From Negativicoccus succinicivorans (GTDB taxonomy: Bacteria > Bacillota > Negativicutes > Veillonellales > Negativicoccaceae), in the NCBI RefSeq assembly GCF_018372215.1, contig NZ_JAHAJN010000010.1, positions 1-40,933 on the forward strand: 40,933 bases of DNA, given 5' to 3'. Numbering within the stretch: the stretch's first letter is position 1; each line of letters starts with the position of its first letter. Below the pieces are notes generated by a model. It had not been told where the DNA came from. It worked only from the letters and a program-made list of their open reading frames with translations, and did not search any database. This document shows positions 1 through 6,693 of this stretch, in pieces. The position numbers and the translations under genes are program-made.

Positions 1-344
1 ATTTTGTCTGTTTCCTTTAAAATACAAACTAAACTTCCATCACCTAAACCGCCAATAGGAAAAACAGTATTATTTGATATGTTGCTTTCTTCGTCGTCGC
101 TATAGTTTGCAATAAAAGCAGGGTATTCACAGCCTAATTCCTCTAAAGTGAAAATCCATGGATCAACAAAATGGCAGCCACCAAATTCCTTGAGTAAATA
201 CCGATATTCTGACGGAATTGGTTCGAATTTGTTTTCAAACTCAGATATGTCTTTTTCGGACTCCGAGTGATATTTGCTGTGCGTGTCAGCCATAGCGCTA
301 TAAGCTTTTCTTAGTAATTTAATCTCTGCTTTTGTCAATTCCAT
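1..344 (-). CDS. SMI1/KNR4 (SUKH) family protein, 3' end beyond window
   Basis: The reverse strand reads open from an ATG at 344 to the window edge (about 114 codons) with GGAGA eight bases before the start. The translation contains IPSEYRYLLKEFGG, then DPWIFTLEEL and VFPIGGLGDGSLVCIL, which is the pattern of SUKH-domain proteins (SMI1/KNR4): an acidic start, the helix with YxxLLxxFGG, and a beta-rich part with PIGGLGDGS. In bacteria most such proteins are immunity proteins that neutralise secreted nuclease or deaminase toxins; that role is inferred here from family only. No toxin gene lies upstream within the window (345-655 holds no intact gene), so it looks like an orphan immunity gene or one whose partner lies beyond the left edge. 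Confidence 0.75.
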   Translation of the reverse strand, partial: MELTKAEIKLLRKAYSAMADTHSKYHSESEKDISEFENKFEPIPSEYRYLLKEFGGCHFVDPWIFTLEELGCEYPAFIANYSDDEESNISNNTVFPIGGLGDGSLVCILKETDK

Positions 345-390
345 ATGCTTTCTCCAATCAATACGATGAATTATCTATAGCACCCATATA

Positions 391-420
391 AAAGGACTGA
401 TACCCCGTCCTTTTTTGTTT
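391..420. terminator. Intrinsic terminator-like hairpin
   Basis: AAAGGAC at 391-397 pairs with GTCCTTT at 407-413, followed by a T-rich run. The right arm (CCCCGTCCTTTT) is the same as that of the hairpins at 1449, 3211 and 3538, so it is the first of a local terminator family. The rest of 345-655 holds short AACATTT octamers at 434-449 and a decayed reading frame (451-630) but no intact gene. Confidence 0.55.
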
Positions 421-450
421 ACTAAAATCTCTTAACATTTTAACATTTAA

Positions 451-630
451 ACGTCGTCTATCATACCCAATGATGACCGGACAGCGACGCTCTTTTTACA
501 AGCCTTGGAGAAAATCAACAAGCGTACCGACGTAATCGAAGCGGCAATAGCTGAGAATCTGAAGCCGTATGCGTATAGTATAATAAGAATACAAATAGCA
601 GTAATTTGTTTTCCGCCTTTACGAGATGCA
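451..630 (+). pseudogene. Open frame without a start, possible gene remnant
   Basis: Between stops at 448 and 628 the plus strand reads about 59 codons including RTATLFLQALEKINKRTD and VIEAAIAENLKP, which looks like helical protein rather than noise. There is no ATG, GTG or TTG start with a ribosome binding site. It ends where the Fic gene begins. I do not recognise the family; it may be what is left of a small gene that preceded fic, or chance. Confidence 0.25.
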
Positions 631-655
631 TGAATACGCAGAAAGGAACATGGCA

Positions 656-1429
656 ATGTTGGATATCGCGAGCACATTGCAGGTACTGAAAAACACTTCC
701 AACGGCATATATGACGATTTCAAAGTGAAATTTCTGTATCATACCAATAAAATTGAGGGAAGCACTTTTTCTCTGCCGGAAATAACAACCTTACTGAACG
801 ACAAGATTGTCTGCGGTGGGCATTCATGGAATGATGTTGCGGAAACTAAAAATTCACTTGATTTATTCGATTACATTGTGGAAAACTGCCAAAGCCCTCT
901 TACCGTATTTAAGTTAAGAGAATATCATCAACTGTTAAAGCAATATACGTCTGACGACGAGCACGGTTTCGCCGGCGTATTCAAAAAAATCCCCAACGTC
1001 ATTATCGGACCGGCCGGCAAACGCATCGCGGTCGCGCAGCCGCATGAAGTGCCGGAAAAAATGGAATATTTATTGCGAAAATACAATGAACGCCAAATGA
1101 CATTGCAAGATATGGCGGAGTTTCATCTGGAATTTGAAATCATTCATCCGTTCCAAGACGGCAACGGTCGCATCGGTCGGTTTTTATTTCTCAAACAATG
1201 CTTGGTATGCAACCAAGATCCGATTTGTATTCATAGTGAAAGCGCGCAAGCTTATCGAAACGCCTTGCAGTTATCTCGTGTGGGAAAAAGCATTGAGCCA
1301 TTGACAGAAGTGTTTCAATCGGCGCAAAAAAATTTTAACGCGGAATTTCCATTAATATATGACATCCGAAAAAATTATGAGCAGGAAGCGCGAGATATAA
1401 TAAATAATCAGGCAAAAAATAAAGATTGA
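656..1429 (+). CDS. Fic family protein (AMPylase-like), autoinhibited N-terminal type
   Basis: A 257-residue Fic protein. The catalytic loop HPFQDGNGRIGR is at residues 164-175, with the general base His and the Mg-binding Asp intact. The inhibitory motif (S/T)xxxE(G/N) appears as TNKIEG at 30-35, placing it in the class with an N-terminal inhibitory helix. Fic enzymes transfer AMP (or other phosphate-containing groups) from a nucleotide to a hydroxyl side chain of a target protein; the target here is unknown. I chose the ATG at 656 because AGGA lies eight bases before it; ATGs at 626 and 650 are in frame but worse placed. It stands alone, with a terminator at 1449-1476. A second Fic gene of the same class lies at 8791-9513. 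Confidence 0.9.
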   Translation: MLDIASTLQVLKNTSNGIYDDFKVKFLYHTNKIEGSTFSLPEITTLLNDKIVCGGHSWNDVAETKNSLDLFDYIVENCQSPLTVFKLREYHQLLKQYTSDDEHGFAGVFKKIPNVIIGPAGKRIAVAQPHEVPEKMEYLLRKYNERQMTLQDMAEFHLEFEIIHPFQDGNGRIGRFLFLKQCLVCNQDPICIHSESAQAYRNALQLSRVGKSIEPLTEVFQSAQKNFNAEFPLIYDIRKNYEQEARDIINNQAKNKD

Positions 1430-1447
1430 ATAAAAAGAGCAGCAAGT

Positions 1448-1476
1448 AAAAAGGACGGGTGGCATCCCGTCCTTTT
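1448..1476. terminator. Terminator of the fic gene
   Basis: AAAAGGACGGG (1449-1459) pairs with CCCGTCCTTTT (1466-1476) around a six-base loop, 20 bases after the fic stop. It is almost identical in stem to the palindrome at 3211-3246. Confidence 0.75.
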
Positions 1477-1542
1477 CTGACCTCTTATTTCTCAATGTAA
1501 TAAAACAATGCAGCTTTACTCAGATTTCCTCTCGTATGAAAA

Positions 1543-1570
1543 AGGGGGCTTTCGCCCCCTCGTGCTTTTT
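1543..1570 (+). terminator. GC-rich hairpin with T run
   Basis: AGGGGGC (1543-1549), tetraloop TTTC, GCCCCCT (1554-1560), then CGTGCTTTTT. It is a second terminator-like hairpin after fic, directly before the 37-bp tandem repeat. The 350-base gap 1430-1779 holds two terminators, this repeat and the leader of the next operon, and no gene. Confidence 0.6.
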
Positions 1571-1637
1571 CCACTCCCGTTTTGATTGGACGGGCGAACC
1601 GCTTTTTCCACTCCCGTTTTGGCTGGACGGGCGAACC
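1564..1637. repeat. Two tandem copies of a 37-bp hairpin repeat
   Basis: Copies at 1564-1600 and 1601-1637 differ at only two adjacent bases (gattgg versus ggctgg). Each holds an inverted repeat CCCGT...ACGGG (1576-1580 with 1590-1594 in the first copy). Six more matching bases follow at 1638-1643. Function unknown; the copies abut with no spacer, so this is not a CRISPR. Confidence 0.8.
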
Positions 1638-1740
1638 GCTTTTATAATTTAACTATAGTATACAGGAAAACACCTGTCAAATATGAAACCATAAAATGCT
1701 GATTGACTTTATGCATGGAAAAGCGAAAATGATTGTGCAT

Positions 1741-1778
1741 ACAACTCCCCTGTGTTACATTGTTACAAAGGGGGTTGT
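1741..1778 (+). promoter_or_regulatory. Inverted repeat over the ribosome binding site (possible operator or RNA switch)
   Basis: ACAACTCCCC at 1741-1750 is a near-perfect inverted match to GGGGGTTGT at 1770-1778, which contains the GGGGG ribosome binding site of the following gene. A TTGACT -35-like box lies at 1702. The repeat could be bound by the ribbon-helix-helix protein encoded next, or could hide the ribosome binding site in the RNA. Both are inference. Confidence 0.4.
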
Positions 1779-1779
1779 T

Positions 1780-2004
1780 ATGAGCGAAACAATAACGGTG
1801 CGCTGCACTGCAAAGGAAAAACAGGCCATTATCGCTTATGCGCGACTCCGTCATAAAAGTGTTTCGGCAATAGTGTTGGAATCCGTGCTGGCGCAAATGG
1901 AGGACGCGGAAGACTATGAATCGGCTCGGATGGCAGCGAATGAACCGACGATAGACATGAAAACCCTTGCGAACGATTGCGAATTCGATTATGAAAGCTT
2001 ATAA
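1780..2004 (+). CDS. Small ribbon-helix-helix protein, omega-like regulator or antitoxin
   Basis: A 74-residue protein starting at the ATG after GGGGG; an in-frame ATG at 1696 has no ribosome binding site. It opens with a beta-strand (SETITVRCTAKEKQAI) followed by two helices (ARLRHKSVSAIVLESVL), the shape of MetJ/Arc ribbon-helix-helix proteins, and ends in an acidic tail typical of RelB/DUF6290-like antitoxins. It is the first gene of a three-gene cassette with the epsilon-like gene (39 bases on) and the zeta kinase. In plasmid omega-epsilon-zeta systems the first gene is a 71-residue ribbon-helix-helix repressor, so a DNA-binding, autoregulatory role is the best guess. It could instead be an antitoxin whose RelE partner has been lost. 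Confidence 0.7.
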   Translation: MSETITVRCTAKEKQAIIAYARLRHKSVSAIVLESVLAQMEDAEDYESARMAANEPTIDMKTLANDCEFDYESL

Positions 2005-2042
2005 AGCAACTGCAATAAATCTTTTTCAAAGGGGGAAATACC

Positions 2043-2321
2043 ATGGACGAATATAAAGTTGAACTAAGCCCGTCGATGATGATTTTTGAACGCGAAGTAG
2101 TTGTGGAACTGATCGCCGCAGTAACCGGCTTTTGCGGGCGAAATTGGATACAAAAAAAGAAGCCGATTCCGGAACATCTGCTGCCATTTGTTGAAAAAAT
2201 TCAAGGCTATCGCGAAACAGCATTACACACGGACAATCTGGAAGAACTGTTGAAAATCAAATTTCAAGCAAGCTTAGTGTTAGAGATTTTGGATAAACTT
2301 TATGAATTACACAAAATTTGA
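2043..2321 (+). CDS. Epsilon-like antitoxin of zeta toxin
   Basis: A 92-residue, mostly helical protein with ribosome binding site AAAGGGGGAAATACC before its ATG. Its length matches the epsilon antitoxin family (about 90 residues). The N-terminal helix FEREVVVELIAAVTGFC resembles the epsilon helix that blocks the ATP site of zeta, and LEELLKIKFQASLVLEILDKLY forms the last helices. The family call rests mainly on size, helix pattern and position directly before a clear zeta kinase, which it overlaps by 20 bases; the overlap suggests translational coupling so that antitoxin is made with toxin. Confidence 0.7.
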   Translation: MDEYKVELSPSMMIFEREVVVELIAAVTGFCGRNWIQKKKPIPEHLLPFVEKIQGYRETALHTDNLEELLKIKFQASLVLEILDKLYELHKI

Positions 2322-3111
2322 ACTCAATCAACAGATTGAATACTATCATGACCAACTTACTCGGAGCAAAACGCCGGCACTCAACCCGCGCGCCATTCTT
2401 ACCGGCGGTCAACCCGGGAGCGGCAAAAGCAGCATTGTGAAGCTCGTTAATCGTAAAGATAATAATTTTATATTTCTGAATACCGACGAGTTTCGCGATT
2501 CGCATCCGCATTACACGGAAATTCAAAGGGAATACGGATCGGATCACCCGAAACACACCGCCCAATGGTCAGGCGCGATCACGGAAGCACTAATTGAGCG
2601 GCTGGCAAAAGAAAAGTACAACTTGCTGATTGAGGGAACGCTGCGTACAACGGAAGTGCCCGAACGAACCGCGAACCGCTTGCGCGCGTGCGGATATGAA
2701 GTCGATCTGTATGTTATGGCGATGAAGCCGGAAGTCAGCTTCACTGGTACCATGACAAGACTGTTTCAAGGATTGCAGCAAGACAACGCCCGCACCGTGG
2801 ATAAAAAGCACCATGATTTAGTCGTTTCTTTGTTAAAAGAAAATCTTATTTATCTGGCGAACACGAAATGCTTCAGCGAAATCGTCGTATGCAATCGCGC
2901 CGGCGAACTTTTCCGTTCCCAAAACAATTCGGACGAAATCACGGCTGCCATCGATCACGAATGGTCACGACCGTTAACGGAAACGGAAACGCAAGATTTA
3001 CATCAACAGCAAGCATTTATTTGCGAGATGCTGGACGCGGAGCAACAAAAAGACGTTTCCGAAATTAATGAAGCAACCGTTGCGGAAATACGTTCCTTTT
3101 TAGAAAAGTGA
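2302..3111 (+). CDS. Zeta toxin family protein (UDP-N-acetylglucosamine kinase type)
   Basis: 269 residues. The Walker A loop GQPGSGKS is at 36-43, followed by NTDEFRDSHPHY at 60-71 with the catalytic Asp62 region, IEGTLRTTEVP at 110-120, and a conserved ARTVDKKHHD segment. Zeta toxins phosphorylate UDP-N-acetylglucosamine and so poison cell-wall synthesis when the epsilon antitoxin is lost; this is family knowledge. The key motifs are intact, so the protein is probably active. The gene overlaps the epsilon-like gene and ends about 100 bases before a perfect 36-bp terminator palindrome. Confidence 0.88.
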   Translation: MNYTKFELNQQIEYYHDQLTRSKTPALNPRAILTGGQPGSGKSSIVKLVNRKDNNFIFLNTDEFRDSHPHYTEIQREYGSDHPKHTAQWSGAITEALIERLAKEKYNLLIEGTLRTTEVPERTANRLRACGYEVDLYVMAMKPEVSFTGTMTRLFQGLQQDNARTVDKKHHDLVVSLLKENLIYLANTKCFSEIVVCNRAGELFRSQNNSDEITAAIDHEWSRPLTETETQDLHQQQAFICEMLDAEQQKDVSEINEATVAEIRSFLEK

Positions 3112-3210
3112 ATCGCAATCAAGTCCCCAATAAAATCCGTGCCATACTCTGTAACGCGCAAAAATGTAATCCTGCCGGTTCGGAAACCATCATTAATAAC
3201 AAAATATGCA

Positions 3211-3246
3211 AGCAAAAAGGACGGGGTGCACCCCGTCCTTTTTGCT
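3211..3246. terminator. Perfect 36-bp palindromic terminator
   Basis: 18 bases on each side of the centre between 3228 and 3229 are exact reverse complements, with A5 on one side and T5 on the other. It can end transcription in both directions. The 3112-3687 gap also holds a second hairpin (3398-3438), a third terminator (3538-3566) and a 14-bp palindrome (3617-3630), and no convincing gene. Confidence 0.8.
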
Positions 3247-3397
3247 GCTCCGTAGATTTTCTTGCGTGCGCGACCTTGCTCGCACCCTCTCTAGCAGTCA
3301 TCCTGCACCCTTATTTTAGCACGAAGACCCTTTTAGTCAAGCCAATCAAACGCCATATCGAGCGGCGATGATAACGAGAAATCGGCAAAATTTTGAT

Positions 3398-3438
3398 AAA
3401 CCAAAAGCGCCTCCGAGGAAAGGAGACGCGTTTGGTTT
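3398..3438. terminator. Long imperfect hairpin, terminator-like
   Basis: AAACCAAAAGCGCCTCC at 3398-3414 matches the reverse complement of GGAGACGCGTTTGGTTT (3422-3438) at 15 of 17 positions, with a seven-base loop. The right arm runs into T/G-rich sequence. It does not follow a gene directly, so it may be the end of a lost transcription unit. Confidence 0.45.
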
Positions 3439-3537
3439 GGGTGTTTTGTGTAACTCGTGTAACCTTTACCACCCTTTGGTGTTGGTGTAATCCTTGCCGC
3501 CTACAAAAACTACCTCCGGCGACGAAAATAGAAAGGG

Positions 3538-3566
3538 AAAAGGACGGGGTGCGACCCGTTCTTTTC
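3538..3566. terminator. Terminator-like hairpin downstream of the 400-aa kinase
   Basis: AAAAGGACGGG pairs with CCCGTTCTTTT allowing one G-T pair. It is the fourth member of the GGACGGG hairpin family and lies about 120 bases beyond the minus-strand kinase stop at 3688. A separate 14-bp palindrome AATCGCTAGCGATT lies at 3617-3630. Confidence 0.55.
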
Positions 3567-3687
3567 GATTATAGTTTTTAACTATATGTGTTTCGCCTGA
3601 TTTCATTGTAGCACGAAATCGCTAGCGATTAAATTACCTCTCAGCTAATACGAGCATTGCCGAGGTGATCGCCCGCGATGTCTGCCG

Positions 3688-4890
3688 CTATTCTTGATAC
3701 GACCGAATCAATTTCTCCGATATGCTGTGCAGATACTTTTCTAATTGCGTCGCGATGAAATCGATATGAGGATCTTTATATCGTGGCAGTGTCAGTTTTG
3801 CCAGCTTTTGTAAGCCGGGCAAATGGCGACGGCGCAAATATAGTTGCGCTTGTTCTTCAAACGACAGTCCGATACAACTGCGACGGGTCGGAGCATATTC
3901 AGAAATATCGGCGAACTCCTCATCGGTGGCGTTGAAAAAGAGAGAGTTTCCGTGGTCAAAGAGCGGCGCGGGGCCTTTCAGGCAATTGCTATTCGTGTCC
4001 AGTAAAAACCCGAAATTGCCCAAGTGTCGATCCTCATTGGCGATTACCGCGTCAAACAAAAGCATGTCTTCCCACTGCGTCATGCCGTATCTTTCGCCGA
4101 TATCTTCCCATGTTCGCGGATCGTTTAGCGAATGGGTTTGAAAATATTCCGCCCCCAGCGCATCATACATCGAAATAAAGCCGGTGTTTTCATCCGTAAA
4201 AAGCGGGCATTTGCTGACGGTAACGCCATGAAGTTCCGTCAGTTTGTAGGGAACATGGTTCAAATTCATCGCCTTGGCGATTTCCGCTGCAAATGTTTCC
4301 ATGTACGGCTCCAGCCCGCCATTAGCGAAGCGTTCACTGCCGCCTTTATATAAATAAATCCGATCCTCTTCCCGTTGCCAACATTTCCGCAATGCGCCGC
4401 CTGTCGTAAATTCCGGCGTCGTTATCACGCCGTCAATCCGACCGCCGACACCGGTAAACGCGAGCCGCGCGACCCGATCATCGAATGCGTTTTGATATGC
4501 ATTGACCGCCTCCCACGATACATCGCGTTCCCTTACCGGACAAATCCAAAACGAATCGTTAAGTGAAAGTCCGTAAGTAACATCGATACACGTAAACGGG
4601 TTCGCGCCGGAGTCAATCGCCTTCATGAGACAATCCGCGAACGCTCTGCTTTCCGGCACTTTTCTTGATTTGAGCCAGTTCTCTAAGCGGCGATCCAATT
4701 TCTCCGCGCCGACGGTTTCCCCCTGCATCTGCAGCGGCAGTTGCGCGACATCTTCACATAGCGAATCGACGCGGACTTGATACGCAACGCCAACTTGCGC
4801 CCTCGTTGTTGCCGGAGACGTGACTTCCGTTTCTTTTTTAATGATTTCAAAAGTTAAAAGATTTTTGTCCTTATTTCGCAAAAGATACAC
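3688..4890 (-). CDS. HipA-like Ser/Thr kinase, long N-terminal domain form
   Basis: 400 residues with a GTG start eight bases after GGAGG. The C-terminal half has the HipA/CtkA kinase signature: a Lys in YLYKGG (about 182), the catalytic loop ANEDRHLGN (284-292, Asp287 and Asn292) and the metal-binding DHGNS (312-316, replacing DFG). The first 170 residues contain LENWLKSRKVP and YGLSLNDSFWICP, shared with the 467-residue kinase at 6915-8318, so the two are paralogues. It lacks the KYLG tail of that kinase. HipA-type kinases phosphorylate translation factors and cause dormancy, normally held by a DNA-binding partner (HipB). No hipB-like gene lies beside it, so the control and target are unknown. 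A trace of recombinase sequence (4980-5018) lies upstream. Confidence 0.75.
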   Translation of the reverse strand: MYLLRNKDKNLLTFEIIKKETEVTSPATTRAQVGVAYQVRVDSLCEDVAQLPLQMQGETVGAEKLDRRLENWLKSRKVPESRAFADCLMKAIDSGANPFTCIDVTYGLSLNDSFWICPVRERDVSWEAVNAYQNAFDDRVARLAFTGVGGRIDGVITTPEFTTGGALRKCWQREEDRIYLYKGGSERFANGGLEPYMETFAAEIAKAMNLNHVPYKLTELHGVTVSKCPLFTDENTGFISMYDALGAEYFQTHSLNDPRTWEDIGERYGMTQWEDMLLFDAVIANEDRHLGNFGFLLDTNSNCLKGPAPLFDHGNSLFFNATDEEFADISEYAPTRRSCIGLSFEEQAQLYLRRRHLPGLQKLAKLTLPRYKDPHIDFIATQLEKYLHSISEKLIRSYQE

Positions 4891-4979
4891 GATAAGCCGC
4901 CTCCATCCGGCGCGAGAGCCTTTTAAGGAAGGAACAGGAAGGAATCATTCAGTTCATCCTTTTATCATTTGAGGACGTG

Positions 4980-5018
4980 TCCCCTCGCTGACACTCGCTC
5001 ATCGCCGAATGCTTTTCT
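4980..5018 (-). pseudogene. Recombinase N-terminus remnant (third trace)
   Basis: Reverse strand codons from 5015 read KAFGDERVSARG, matching residues 2-13 of the intact serine recombinase (KTFGYVRVSTRE) at most positions; the start codon is AGA in place of ATG. The catalytic Ser codon position is kept. The end of the nucleotidyltransferase gene (4999) runs into this remnant in another frame and uses a TGA inside it as its stop. Confidence 0.6.
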
Positions 5019-5337
5019 TCGGTTCTTCTTCCTTTTTAAAAATAGGTTTTGCCGATTTGGAAACCTCCTGACTGAATATTTTGTCCGCATGTTCTCGCAA
5101 TGCATTTAACGTAACAATATCTACTTTTTTCCCCAGCTGTTCCTCCATTGAATTTCTTATTTTAATTAAATGCAAATATCCTTGTACGTTTGTGCTATCA
5201 ATAATTAAATCAACATCACTGTCCGGTCGGGCCGTTCCGTCGGCATACGATCCGAAAATATATACTTCCGGTATATCGTACTTTTCGCAAACGGGAATAA
5301 TTCGTTCTTTTATTTCAGATAGACTTAACGTCCTCAT
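4999..5337 (-). CDS. MNT-type minimal nucleotidyltransferase
   Basis: 112 residues from the ATG at 5337, seven bases after GGGAGG; an in-frame ATG six codons upstream has no site. It has the nucleotidyltransferase fold motif GSYADGTARPDSDVDLII, that is GS followed by the DxD metal pair, and a helical C-terminus. MNT proteins are usually antitoxins paired with HEPN RNases, acting by AMPylating the HEPN toxin. No HEPN gene (RX4-6H motif) sits on either side, so it is orphaned here or works with another toxin. The last residues (KKSIRR) come from reading into a recombinase remnant, so the C-terminus is recent. Confidence 0.8.
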   Translation of the reverse strand: MRTLSLSEIKERIIPVCEKYDIPEVYIFGSYADGTARPDSDVDLIIDSTNVQGYLHLIKIRNSMEEQLGKKVDIVTLNALREHADKIFSQEVSKSAKPIFKKEEEPKKSIRR

Positions 5338-5360
5338 CGTTCTACCTCCCTTCATTTATT

Positions 5361-5462
5361 TCATTCTAAATACTTTTTTGCGCAAATAATCGCGACTTCT
5401 TCACGGATTACATGCGCGTGTTGTTCTCTTGTTGAAGCTCGCGCATCGCCGAATGCTTTCAG
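5361..5462 (-). pseudogene. Micro-fusion of recombinase N-terminus and kinase C-terminal tail
   Basis: A 33-codon frame with CTG where the recombinase has ATG. Codons 2-14 read KAFGDARASTREQ (compare KTFGYVRVSTREQ of the intact recombinase). It then runs on in frame as HAHVIREEVAIICAKKYLE and stop (compare HAYVISEEVADYLRKKYLGF at the end of the 467-residue kinase). The whole middle of a recombinase-kinase pair is therefore deleted, with the shared codon CAA at the join. It overlaps the stop of the 316-residue kinase, just as an intact copy would. Confidence 0.75.
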
Positions 5463-6409
5463 CGTTCCAAACCTTTGTCGATCGACTCGGACTCATTAAA
5501 CGAATTTTCTTTTTCCGCTTTCATGGCGCGCTTTAAGGCCGGCTCTAAAAGCAGTTCTTTTCGCAGTGTCAATAAATGAATAAGAAATTCTTTTCTGATA
5601 TCTGTAATGACGGGGGTATCGGTGATAATGGCTTTGATTGTATCCATATCAATTCGCGGCACGATTCGTTTTACGGCAGCAAGGAAGTCGGGATTTTCAT
5701 AATTCCGACAAAAATCCAAAAAGTTAATTTTAGCTCCCTTATAACGAACGGTAGAGGACGGTTCATTGGCGGAAAGTTGTTTCATCATGCTTTCGCTTTG
5801 TAAGCAGGTCATCATCTCTTCGTTTGTTAAAAGCGGGAAAAGAGATGATCCGCAATCATATATCGGCGCTAAAGAAACTTCAAATGTATGGTTGTCGACC
5901 AAATATCCCCAGTTCCCGTTATGACGATCCGAATTAGCAATAAACGCATCCACGACAAACATATCCCAATATCTGTCGGTTAATACCTTCGGTTGAAAAA
6001 CAGTTTGCTTTGAAATGAGCTCCAGCGTTCCCTCAAGAGTGGTAATCGCTTGCGATGCGCTGTTTTTTGAAATAGACGGATGCATAAAATCGGTGGCCAA
6101 TTCTTTGAACGAATACAGCCGCGTATTTCCTTGGCAAAAATGTTTGCAGGCAACGGCGATTCTATCGTCTCGTTTTACCAAAAAAGTTTCTTGTGTCGGC
6201 AGTCCGATCGATTCATAAATATGGGATCCGATATATTCTGATGTGTGATGATGCGTGTGTGAAATGGAAGCTTTGCGCCGGGGATGTTCTTCAAACTTTA
6301 AAATATATAGAGAATCGTTTCCTTGAACGGCATATTTATAACTTGCTCCGTCAAATCTAAGGGGCGTGATTTTTTCAAAGTGCGTAAAATCACTTATTAT
6401 AGGTTTCAC
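5459..6409 (-). CDS. HipA/CtkA-like Ser/Thr kinase, short form (kinase A)
   Basis: 316 residues, GTG start, 20-base overlap with the small gene before it, so probably coupled. Kinase features: nucleotide-binding Lys38 in YILKFEE, catalytic loop ANSDRHNGNWG (158-168, Asp161 and Asn166) and metal site DCGSS (185-189). The length fits CtkA-type kinases (about 300 residues) rather than full HipA (about 440). It ends KGLER, and the same KGLER-stop overlap precedes the intact recombinase at 10907, so this gene was once followed directly by a recombinase. Toxicity and target are not shown by sequence; the small upstream protein is a possible partner. Confidence 0.8.
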   Translation of the reverse strand: MKPIISDFTHFEKITPLRFDGASYKYAVQGNDSLYILKFEEHPRRKASISHTHHHTSEYIGSHIYESIGLPTQETFLVKRDDRIAVACKHFCQGNTRLYSFKELATDFMHPSISKNSASQAITTLEGTLELISKQTVFQPKVLTDRYWDMFVVDAFIANSDRHNGNWGYLVDNHTFEVSLAPIYDCGSSLFPLLTNEEMMTCLQSESMMKQLSANEPSSTVRYKGAKINFLDFCRNYENPDFLAAVKRIVPRIDMDTIKAIITDTPVITDIRKEFLIHLLTLRKELLLEPALKRAMKAEKENSFNESESIDKGLER

Positions 6410-6659
6410 AATTATGTAACACCTCTTCTATAAATTCAACACAATATTTTTCGTGTAAAAAATGCGATTCCTCCGGTGTTATCTCGCCTGCCATTAAGCA
6501 TCGATTGATAGTCGGATGAATATTTCCTAACTCAAAACCTAACATACATTCTGCCTCCAAACCTTTTTCACCACCTTTTTTTATTTCACTTTCCAGCAAC
6601 TTTATTTTTTTGATTTGTTCTTGTAACGAATTTGGAATGCGTATTTTTTCAATGTTCAT
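6390..6659 (-). CDS. Small tail-like protein (89 aa), possible kinase partner
   Basis: Starts at 6659, seven bases after AAGGAG; an in-frame ATG at 6680 is poorer. It contains IPNSLQEQIKKIKLLESE near the start and INRCLMAGEITPEESHFLHEKY near the end. These two blocks match the C-terminal tail of the 467-residue kinase and the 70-residue protein at 6694. It overlaps the kinase A start by 20 bases. No known domain recognised. A role as antitoxin or regulator of the adjacent kinases is inference from gene order only. Confidence 0.65.
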   Translation of the reverse strand: MNIEKIRIPNSLQEQIKKIKLLESEIKKGGEKGLEAECMLGFELGNIHPTINRCLMAGEITPEESHFLHEKYCVEFIEEVLHNCETYNK

Positions 6660-6693
6660 TCTTTTTCTCCTTATGTACAATCGTGGTAACCTT

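Noticed and set aside
1564..1643. 37-bp tandem repeat as a possible CRISPR array
   Set aside because: Copies abut with no spacer, only two full copies, and no cas gene in the window.
3285..3312. CTAGCAG...CCTGCACCC as a remnant of the tRNA-Arg 3' end (far att site)
   Set aside because: The match to 25692-25735 is short and gapped, with the T-loop missing; not distinguishable from chance.
3108..3371. Open frame of 87 codons after the zeta toxin gene
   Set aside because: It runs through the perfect 36-bp terminator palindrome, has no ribosome binding site and no recognisable protein pattern.
3393..3581. Short open frame rich in Cys and Trp
   Set aside because: It spans two hairpins, lacks a ribosome binding site and looks like chance.
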